From a virus, in IMG/VR virus record IMGVR_UViG_3300042539_000600, positions 1 through 28,838 of that record: DNA of 28,838 bases; one strand, written 5' to 3'. The translations under genes were made by a program, and so were the position numbers. Under the pieces are notes generated by a model. It was given only the letters and a program-made list of their open reading frames with translations, was not told the origin of the DNA and searched no databases. Positions 17,080 to 23,708 of the stretch are shown here, one piece after another (within the stretch, counting starts at the first letter, position 1; every line of letters starts with the position of its first letter).

Positions 17080-19788
17080 ATGACAGATACAACGCAAAGA
17101 GCAGTAGTTAATACTCAAGTCGTTCCACATATTCGTGGGAGAGAAGTATTATTTGTGGGAACAAATTTACGCCCAGACAAAGAAGTTAATTTTTTCTTTG
17201 ATGATGTTGCTGTAAATAACTTTGTTCAAAAACCTTCTAAACTAGTAGTTTCGCAAAACGTCGCAAGTTCCAATTTTGGTCAAAATGGCGGCGTAATCAA
17301 TAACACAACAAAAGCATATGCTAAAGTTGTATCTACAGCAAATAACATTCTTTATTTGAATGAGAATTTCATTACTGCAAATATGTCGCTTGTTGTTGGA
17401 TCTTTTTCGGCAACTAATTTTGCTGCAAATGATATTGTGTATCAAACTAATGCGACAAATCCAGGGTCATATGCTGACAGCAGATTTATTGCTAGAGTTG
17501 AACATTGGGATCATGCGAATGCTGTTCTTGTAATGTCTCCTATTTCTGGTAATGTTGCTGTTGGTAATGCAACAAGTATAGTTTATAAATTAGGTGACGC
17601 ATTCACAGCAAATTTAGCCAGCGTTGTTGCAAATAATCGTTTTGCAGCATCACAAGTTGTTCGTTCTGTCGACACAGGTAATACACTTACGATTGTAAGT
17701 TCAGAACATAACTCAGGCATTGTTTTCCGCGCAAATAGTGGAAATAGCAGAACGCTATTCACCTCAACGAACGTTTCAAGTTCCATTGTTGGAAATGTGG
17801 TTTACGTTGCTTCTGGTACTGGATTGGGTCAGGCTCGTACAATTGATAATGTTATTAATGGAGCTGAACTTGTACTTAACGTTGCACCATCAATTGAATT
17901 TTCAACAAATACCAAATATTCAATTGGCAAATCTTACATTGATGATTTTGGAACAGTTCCTGGCATTTTCCATATTCCAGAAACACCAAACTTCAAATTT
18001 ACTATTGGCGAAAAACTTTTCGTAATAACAGATCGCACTTCAGCTAAAGATAGTGATATTGGTTTATATGCATCAGCAAAATATACTGCACTTGGTATAG
18101 TTAATACTGTAGTTACACCACCAGTTTCAACGCCACCAACTCAGATTGTTACTCCACCAAGAGAGCAGCCACCAACAACACGCCGACGTCGTCGCGATCC
18201 AGTGGCTCAAACATTCTTCACACCAGTACCAAAAAGTCCAAAACAAAATTATGGTATCTTTATCAGCAGCGTAGATTTGTTTTTCAAAGCAAAACCAAAA
18301 TCAGGCACTGATGTTGATGGTATTGACGGTGTTCAATTCCCAGTTAATTGTCGCATTGTAACGACATTGAATGGATTCCCAACAGAAACAATTATTTCTG
18401 TCGCAACTGTTGAATGGAAAGATGTTGTAACTTCTGACATTCCAGACGCAAATGATCCATCAACATTGACTAAATTCAGATTTCCAGATCCAGTATATCT
18501 GGCACCAGATACTGAGTATGCTTTGGTGGTTCAATCTGAATCTCCAGATTATGAAGTGTTTATTTCTGAGTTGGGTCAGGACGTTCTTGGTTCAAATCCA
18601 CCAAGACGTGTTTCTGAACAACCATATGTCGGTTCATTCTTCCGTTCTCAAAATGCTTCTACATGGACGCCATATCAAAATCAAGACTTAATGTTTGTGA
18701 TTAATAAATGTTCATTCACTAAAGACACGATTGCTAGAGTTGGTTTCCAACACACTCCAGTAACCAAATTAGTGTTAATGGATCGTATGTATTTGCATGC
18801 AACAGGCACTTCATTCTCAACTACAGATATTGACTATAAGATTAAAACTAAATCTGCAAACACTGGGGCAATGGATGCTGACTTCATCACAATTTCACCA
18901 AATAGAGTTTATAGTTTTGGTGGAGATTTGAGCACGTCAATTAAAACTTCTTCAAGACGTCGTATTTTGAGTGCAGGTTCTAAACAAAGCATTAATGTTC
19001 AATTGGAAATGATAACCAGTGACGCAGATGTTTCGCCAATTATCAATCGCGAACGTCTTGGTATTATTGCAATGCGTAATGTTATTAATAATGCTGGAAT
19101 TTCAAATGGTAAAATCTCAATTACTAATTCTGGTACTGGTTATACTACGAACGCTGCAATAACCATTGTTGATCCAGATGGTAATGGTTCGGGTGCTAAT
19201 GGTTATGCTGTAAGAAATAATACGGCTGGATCACCATTAGCAAATACCATTGATCATATTATAATTGATAATCCAGGATTTGGTTATATCACTACACCAA
19301 CAATTACAATTGCAGCACCAGCAGTTTCTGCTGGCAATACTACAGCAACTGCAACAATTTCTGGTGAGACTGGAAGAAACGGTGGAAATATCTTTAGTAA
19401 ATATATCTCGAAACAGATTGTTCTTGCTGATGGATTTGATGCTGGTGACATGCGCGTTTACTTGCGTGCAATTAAGCCACCTGGCACGGATATTCATGTT
19501 TATTACAAGGTTCTTTCGGGATCAGATCCTGATCCATTTACAAATAAATCATGGAGAATAATGAAGAAGTTTACGGACTTCACAAGTAAAGATCAGGAAA
19601 CACCTGTACAAATTGAGTTCCGTCCAACGTTGGAAAGTGGAGAATTGAAATATGTTGAAAATAATGTCACATATCCAATTGGCGGTAAGTTTAAAACATT
19701 CGCAGTTAAAATTGCTTTAACTTCATCCGATCCAACTGTATATCCAAGTATTCTTGATATGCGTACGATCGCAACACCAAAGGGTTAA
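17080..19788 (+). CDS. Large virion structural protein continuing the DUF4815 set
   Basis: The 902-residue product begins with RAVVNTQVVPHIRGREVLFV and FFFDDVAVNNFV. This resembles the 'VIP-x-IR-x-R-x-V-x-F-x-G-x-x-x-x-P' plus 'F-FDG-x-DV' start of the C-terminal half of giant DUF4815 proteins. A Pro-rich linker at about 346-367 runs into five arginines at 368-372 and DPVAQTFF. After that comes a jelly-roll-like module (SVDLFFKAKPK, PVNCRI, PDPVYLAPDTEYALVVQSES, residues about 385-510). This module recurs in peripheral tail proteins of many T4-like phages. Residues about 674-764 contain GxGY beta-repeats (ITNSGTGY, IDNPGFGY). The C-terminal 130 residues (ADGFDAGDMRVYLRAIKPPG, SWRIMKKF) form a further domain also typical of this class. 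Likely a baseplate-periphery or fibre-anchoring protein, by context. Confidence 0.78.
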   Translation: MTDTTQRAVVNTQVVPHIRGREVLFVGTNLRPDKEVNFFFDDVAVNNFVQKPSKLVVSQNVASSNFGQNGGVINNTTKAYAKVVSTANNILYLNENFITANMSLVVGSFSATNFAANDIVYQTNATNPGSYADSRFIARVEHWDHANAVLVMSPISGNVAVGNATSIVYKLGDAFTANLASVVANNRFAASQVVRSVDTGNTLTIVSSEHNSGIVFRANSGNSRTLFTSTNVSSSIVGNVVYVASGTGLGQARTIDNVINGAELVLNVAPSIEFSTNTKYSIGKSYIDDFGTVPGIFHIPETPNFKFTIGEKLFVITDRTSAKDSDIGLYASAKYTALGIVNTVVTPPVSTPPTQIVTPPREQPPTTRRRRRDPVAQTFFTPVPKSPKQNYGIFISSVDLFFKAKPKSGTDVDGIDGVQFPVNCRIVTTLNGFPTETIISVATVEWKDVVTSDIPDANDPSTLTKFRFPDPVYLAPDTEYALVVQSESPDYEVFISELGQDVLGSNPPRRVSEQPYVGSFFRSQNASTWTPYQNQDLMFVINKCSFTKDTIARVGFQHTPVTKLVLMDRMYLHATGTSFSTTDIDYKIKTKSANTGAMDADFITISPNRVYSFGGDLSTSIKTSSRRRILSAGSKQSINVQLEMITSDADVSPIINRERLGIIAMRNVINNAGISNGKISITNSGTGYTTNAAITIVDPDGNGSGANGYAVRNNTAGSPLANTIDHIIIDNPGFGYITTPTITIAAPAVSAGNTTATATISGETGRNGGNIFSKYISKQIVLADGFDAGDMRVYLRAIKPPGTDIHVYYKVLSGSDPDPFTNKSWRIMKKFTDFTSKDQETPVQIEFRPTLESGELKYVENNVTYPIGGKFKTFAVKIALTSSDPTVYPSILDMRTIATPKG

Positions 19789-19789
19789 T

Positions 19790-20014
19790 ATGACATACGT
19801 CAAAGTGAAAAATACTCCTTTCATTCGCGACATCAATACGATGGCATTATTAAATACAGATCGTAAGGCTGTATCGAAAGATGAGGCATATAAACGCGAA
19901 CTTGCGAAAAATAAAGAAAAAGAAAAAGAAATTAAAGAATTAAAAAATGAGATTAATGATTTGAAGGATATGATGAAAAAACTTATAGAAAAGGTAGAGA
20001 ATTCGAATGGCTAA
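19790..20014 (+). CDS. Small coiled-coil protein of the fibre region
   Basis: I start this 74-residue protein at the ATG one base after the preceding stop. An in-frame ATG at 19754 would add 12 residues lying inside the upstream gene and lacks conserved character. Residues 1-30 (YVKVKNTPFIRDINTMALLN, then TDRKAVSKDEAY) match a short motif known from small proteins encoded among tail-fibre genes of T4-like phages ('NT-x-x-x-RD-x-x-x-x-A-x-LN-T-x-x-x-A'). Residues about 30-72 are a highly charged Lys/Glu helix with heptad-like Leu/Ile spacing (KEKEIKELKNEINDLKDMMK). A role as a virion assembly or fibre-joining protein is inferred from context only. The stop overlaps the first collagen fibre start by 8 bases. 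Confidence 0.78.
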   Translation: MTYVKVKNTPFIRDINTMALLNTDRKAVSKDEAYKRELAKNKEKEKEIKELKNEINDLKDMMKKLIEKVENSNG

Positions 20015-21419
20015 TGCAAATATAGCACAATTACAATTAAACAATACGTTTAATGAGTGGCGCGTTATTACCAACGTTCTTGCCAATTCCACAAACGATT
20101 TGCGTAATGGTAATTATGTAAAAGATGAAGGCAACTTAATTATTGCTTCTGGTAATGTGATCATAGCCAAGCCAACGGGCACAACACTCGTTGTTGCCTC
20201 AGACGCTTCTGTTGCAAATCAGTTAACTGTTAAGACATTTGTAGCAACAGATGACATTACTGTAAATGGCGCTAATGCTCAATTCACTAATGCCTGTTCA
20301 TATGTGCAAGTCGCCAATTCTATCTTTACTAAAAATTTAATTTCAAATACGATTATAACTGGTCAAAATACAATCACAACAGATTTAACAGTTGGTTCAA
20401 GTTATGCAAATGGTAACTGTTGGATTCAAGGAGATCCTGAACCCTCAAGAACTCCAGTTTATCAAGATGGAACTTTTGTTGCCACACGCAGAGGTTTAAA
20501 TTTCCGTGGTACTGGCATCGGAGCAATTACTGCTGTCGCTAACGTTTCAAATACAAAAATTATTGACATTGTTTTTGATGCACCAAGCACTGCTGGTAAT
20601 CCTGGCGTTAAAGGCGATAAGGGTGCACCTGGAGACACAGGCGCTCAGGGCGCACAAGGCGCGCAAGGATTTCAAGGATTTCAGGGCGCTCAAGGAGTCC
20701 AAGGTGTGCAAGGTCATCAGGGCGTTCAGGGCGGTAAGGGTGAACCTGGAACTGGTGGTGTTGGACTAAAAGGCGATAAGGGTGAACAAGGCGCAGGTGA
20801 CAAAGGATTCCAAGGAACAAAAGGTCAAAAAGGTGAAGTTGGTGGCAGTGGTGATATTGGCGACAAAGGCGATAAAGGCGACAAAGGTAATCAAGGTACT
20901 GCTGGCACATCAGAAGACAAAGGCGCAAAGGGCGATCAAGGCGCTCAAGGTTCAAAGGGCGACAAGGGAACACCTTCTGGTACAACTCAACTTGTAAAAG
21001 CCTACGTCTCATTTACAGGTTCAGCAATGTTACCAGGAGATACTGTACCAGCAAGCCCAATAACAATTAATGGTTCAAACAATGTTTCAAGCATTACTGT
21101 TACGTCAGATAGAAATTATGATGGTGGATTCTGGGGTCTCGCCACCCCACTGATTCAAATTCGAATTAATTTCACAACTCCAATGACTGATCAAAACTAT
21201 GCCGTTGCTGGTACTGCAAGAAAACCAAACAATACTGAAATGTTATATGTTTATGGAACTGAGCCTAAGAATTACTATTATAGTGCATCTGGTCATATGC
21301 AACTTTTAAGTCGAAATGCAAATTATGTTGTCGTTGCTTTTGCGATCACTGGTGCAGCTGACCTCGAAACCACTTACTACATACCATCACAAGCTGACGT
21401 TATCGTTGTGAGAGAATAA
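20007..21419 (+). CDS. Collagen-like tail fibre, copy 1
   Basis: The 470-residue product has three parts. Residues 1-196 form an N-terminal, probably virion-anchoring domain with NTFNEWRVITNVLANS and CWIQGDPEPSRTPVYQDG. The 'NTF-x-x-W-x-x-x-TN-x-L' start recurs in phage structural and fibre proteins. Residues about 197-325 are a collagen-like Gly-X-Y tract with two short breaks (around GAGDK and GTSEDKG). It mixes GxQ triplets with GDK and GEQ triplets. Residues about 326-470 form a C-terminal tip with VKAYVSFTGS, NNVSSITVTS and INFTTPMTDQNYAVAGTA. This is a widespread fibre-tip pattern and is the likely receptor-contacting part. The next gene is a paralog. Expected to be trimeric. Confidence 0.88.
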   Translation: MANANIAQLQLNNTFNEWRVITNVLANSTNDLRNGNYVKDEGNLIIASGNVIIAKPTGTTLVVASDASVANQLTVKTFVATDDITVNGANAQFTNACSYVQVANSIFTKNLISNTIITGQNTITTDLTVGSSYANGNCWIQGDPEPSRTPVYQDGTFVATRRGLNFRGTGIGAITAVANVSNTKIIDIVFDAPSTAGNPGVKGDKGAPGDTGAQGAQGAQGFQGFQGAQGVQGVQGHQGVQGGKGEPGTGGVGLKGDKGEQGAGDKGFQGTKGQKGEVGGSGDIGDKGDKGDKGNQGTAGTSEDKGAKGDQGAQGSKGDKGTPSGTTQLVKAYVSFTGSAMLPGDTVPASPITINGSNNVSSITVTSDRNYDGGFWGLATPLIQIRINFTTPMTDQNYAVAGTARKPNNTEMLYVYGTEPKNYYYSASGHMQLLSRNANYVVVAFAITGAADLETTYYIPSQADVIVVRE

Positions 21420-21429
21420 GATTTTATAA

Positions 21430-22815
21430 ATGGCTAATGCAAATATATCACACATAACATTAAGCAACACGTTCAGCAATTGGCGTGGTGCGACAAATGA
21501 TCTTGCTAATTCTATTAATGATCTTCGTAATGGAGATTATGTAAAAGATAAAGGTGAGAATTTTATCATTAATAATGGTGCGTTGTTTGTGGACAAACAA
21601 ACAGGCATTACATTGAATGTTGCAGCAAATGCAAACGTTCAAAACAACTTTACCACAAAAACTAAAATTGTCCACGATCAAGCATTTTATCATGGTGATG
21701 ATGCGCGTTTTTCAAATACAAAAGTTATTTTAGAAATTGCAAATACTTTATCTGCAAAATATTTAATTTCAAATACATTGATTATTGGCCAAAACACTAT
21801 CGTAACTGATTTGACTGTTGGTGGTGACAATTCTGGAGAATGTTGGATTCAAGGCGATCCATATCCTTCCAAAACTCCAATTTATGTTGAAGGTGTATTT
21901 CAAGGCATTGATCGTGGATTGAATTTTTTAGCAAATAGCATTGCTTCCGCTGTAGTGACGTCAAATACTGCGAATACAAAAGTTACTGATGTTGAAGTTG
22001 AAATATCTTTACCTGATGATGGCAACAAAGGCATTAAAGGGCAAAAGGGGCAAAAAGGACAACCTGGCGTTCAAGGTGTGCAGGGCGCGCAAGGTTCACA
22101 AGGCGTTTCGGGTCGACAAGGCACACAAGGAGCTCAGGGATTTCAAGGATTCATCGGTCAAACTGGTGAAGTTATCGGTGGAACAAAGGGCGATAAAGGT
22201 GACAAAGGTGAGTTTGGTTATGGACAATTTGGCGATGATGGGGAGAAAGGTCAGAAAGGCGAATCAATAGGTGCAACAAAAGGTGAAAAAGGAGCGAAGG
22301 GCGATAAGGGCATTTTAGGTGATGCTGGAACGAATGCTGCTGCTTCAGAAAAGGGCGAAAAAGGCGATCTTGGTTATACAGGAATAGTTGGAGATGATGC
22401 AATAGTTGCAGAACTTGTTTCAGCTTATGCAAACTTTAGTGGAGGGTTTACTGGATTTAGTCCCACCATTTCCTCGAGCAATAACATTTCAAGTATAACT
22501 ATATCTTCTTACATTCAACCTGGTATAAGGAAACGCGCTTACCCTGTTACGGTTTATGTTTACAGACTTAATTTCGGGACTCCAATGACAGATGCGAACT
22601 TTTCAGTCATAGGTTCCGCTAGAAAACCAAATTCTGCTGAGTCTACATATTATTATCTTGGAAGTGGTCATTTGCAACTGATCGATAAAACCACCAGTTA
22701 TGTAGAAGTTGCTTATGGATTGTCTGGGAATTATAGTTCAGGAAATCGTGCAACCCGATATTTCATATCACAAGATGCAAGCGTTATTGTGGTCGGTAGT
22801 AAACCTACCAGTTAA
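21430..22815 (+). CDS. Collagen-like tail fibre, copy 2 (paralog of the preceding gene)
   Basis: The 461-residue product repeats the architecture of the gene before it. The N-terminal domain (1-197) aligns along its length (NTFSNWRGATNDLANSINDL, CWIQGDPYPSKTPIY, RGLNF). The collagen-like tract at about 198-322 is richer in Lys and in breaks (GEVIGGTKG, GESIGATKG, GTNAAASEKG). The C-terminal tip shares VSAYANFSGGF, NNISSITISS, MTDANFSVIGSARKPN and GHLQLIDKTTSYVEVAYGLS with copy 1, but differs in loops. The two genes even start with near-identical DNA (ATGGCTAATGCAAATATA). A TTTATAAATG sequence abuts the start, but I do not count it as a promoter. The pair probably arose by tandem duplication and then diverged, perhaps to bind different receptors. 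Confidence 0.87.
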   Translation: MANANISHITLSNTFSNWRGATNDLANSINDLRNGDYVKDKGENFIINNGALFVDKQTGITLNVAANANVQNNFTTKTKIVHDQAFYHGDDARFSNTKVILEIANTLSAKYLISNTLIIGQNTIVTDLTVGGDNSGECWIQGDPYPSKTPIYVEGVFQGIDRGLNFLANSIASAVVTSNTANTKVTDVEVEISLPDDGNKGIKGQKGQKGQPGVQGVQGAQGSQGVSGRQGTQGAQGFQGFIGQTGEVIGGTKGDKGDKGEFGYGQFGDDGEKGQKGESIGATKGEKGAKGDKGILGDAGTNAAASEKGEKGDLGYTGIVGDDAIVAELVSAYANFSGGFTGFSPTISSSNNISSITISSYIQPGIRKRAYPVTVYVYRLNFGTPMTDANFSVIGSARKPNSAESTYYYLGSGHLQLIDKTTSYVEVAYGLSGNYSSGNRATRYFISQDASVIVVGSKPTS

Positions 22816-22832
22816 TAAGCGAAACACTGATG

Positions 22833-22840
22833 AATAAATA
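22833..22840 (+). promoter_or_regulatory. Candidate late promoter before the chaperone-like gene
   Basis: AATAAATA (within TGAATAAATATAAAC) lies in the 54-base gap 22816-22869, the largest on the + strand. It is the same octamer as in the gap before gp25. Transcription would begin near 22846, just ahead of a good ribosome site. It would serve the distal fibre genes as a second transcription unit. Confidence 0.5.
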
Positions 22841-22855
22841 TAAACAAATATCTTT

Positions 22856-22860
22856 AGGAG
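22856..22860 (+). promoter_or_regulatory. Ribosome binding site of the chaperone-like gene
   Basis: AGGAG ends nine bases before the ATG at 22870. Most genes here start by overlap with the previous stop and lack a clear site, so this strong one fits an independently transcribed gene that must recruit ribosomes de novo. Confidence 0.7.
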
Positions 22861-22869
22861 TTTTTTAAC

Positions 22870-23376
22870 ATGAAATTAGTTGTTTATACCAACGATAATT
22901 TGAAGAATAATGGTGGTTCTTTCGCTATTTTAATGCCTACAGGGGTTCTTCCTTTGGAACAGGTTATTGCTAAAGATATTCCTGAAAACTCTCAATATAA
23001 AGTTGTAGATTTAGAAAATCCAACCGATAAAGCTGAATTTGATAAGGTCGCACTTTCAAATAGTGCAAATGTCGGTTACTGGGTTGCTTTAGAAGGCAAT
23101 TTTGACGACGTTTCTTCTCCAATTCAATTTACCATAAATATGGAAAAGGCTAAAGAATGTCATGCGAATTATATCAGATCAATGAGAAGCGCAGACTTAG
23201 AACAACTTGACATAGATTATCAAAAAGCAGACGAATCGGGTGATGTTGCGTTAAAAACAACGATTGCCGCTAAAAAACAAAAATTAAGAGATATGCCATC
23301 AGATACAAGGATAGTGAATTGTTCTGATTTTGACACACTAAAAACCTTAACATACGAGTATCTAAGAGATAATTGA
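22870..23376 (+). CDS. Probable tail fibre chaperone-like protein
   Basis: The 168-residue product resembles a family encoded next to fibre genes in many aquatic phages. It opens with MKLVVYTN and then a hydrophobic strand with P-T-G-x-L-P-L-E-Q-V, followed by an AKDIPENSQYKVVD strand. The C-terminal half has NMEKAKECHANYIR, then a long helix with LEQLDIDYQKADESGD and TTIAAKKQKLRDMP. This is the 'x-K-A-x-x-x-x-R-x-x-R-x-x-x-L-x-x-LD-x-x-x-x-A' pattern of phage fibre and tail assembly chaperone-like proteins. A role in folding the collagen-like fibres downstream is inferred from family and position, and no biochemical role is shown by the sequence. The TGA overlaps the next ATG (TGATG). Confidence 0.8.
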   Translation: MKLVVYTNDNLKNNGGSFAILMPTGVLPLEQVIAKDIPENSQYKVVDLENPTDKAEFDKVALSNSANVGYWVALEGNFDDVSSPIQFTINMEKAKECHANYIRSMRSADLEQLDIDYQKADESGDVALKTTIAAKKQKLRDMPSDTRIVNCSDFDTLKTLTYEYLRDN

Positions 23377-23708
23377 TGGCTTATATAGACTTATTTGTTG
23401 ATCAGGGAACTGATTATCAAACAAATATGGATTTGAAAAATGACGACGGCACTCCTATGAGTGTCGCTGGTTATACATTCACAGGTCAACTTCGCAAGTC
23501 TCACTATTCAACAAATCTAACCGCAAATTTAATCGTTACCATCATCGATGGTCCAAACGGTAATTTAAAGATAACAATGGCTTCAGAAGTTACTGCCAAT
23601 ATCAAGCCAGGGCGTTACGTTTATGACATTTTAATGATGGATACCACAGATGTGACAATTAGAATTATGGAAGGCATAGTAACAGTCACACCTCAGGTAA
23701 CTAGATGA
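23376..23708 (+). CDS. Small Ig-like beta-sandwich structural protein
   Basis: I place the start at ATG 23376, which overlaps the preceding TGA. A TTG three bases earlier is possible but unlikely. The 110-residue product begins AYIDLFVDQGTDYQTNMDLK and continues with DDGTPMSVAGYTFTGQLRKS. It ends with strands including NIKPGRYVYDILMMD and [13 protein letters not shown]. This layout is a small all-beta protein regularly found just before collagen-like or fibre genes in T4-like aquatic phages. It is reminiscent of the N-terminal domain of BppU-type baseplate upper proteins. It may be a fibre adaptor. That function is inferred. The stop overlaps the next start by four bases (ATGA). Confidence 0.8.
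   Translation: MAYIDLFVDQGTDYQTNMDLKNDDGTPMSVAGYTFTGQLRKSHYSTNLTANLIVTIIDGPNGNLKITMASEVTANIKPGRYVYDILMMDTTDVTIRIMEGIVTVTPQVTR

Noticed and set aside
19754-19789. Upstream start for the 74-aa protein
   Set aside because: It lies inside the 902-aa gene and adds 12 residues unlike the family start. The ATG at 19790 immediately follows the preceding stop, as is usual here.
20007-22815. Diversity-generating retroelement acting on the paired fibre tips
   Set aside because: No reverse transcriptase gene and no template/variable repeat pair with adenine-biased differences is visible. The tips differ by ordinary divergence.
22816-22869. Terminator after the second collagen fibre
   Set aside because: The gap has an A/T-rich run and a short T stretch but no stable hairpin. 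The T stretch is the spacer between ribosome site and ATG.
23373-23375. TTG as start of the Ig-like protein
   Set aside because: The ATG three bases later makes a typical TGATG stop-start overlap. The TTG adds only one residue.
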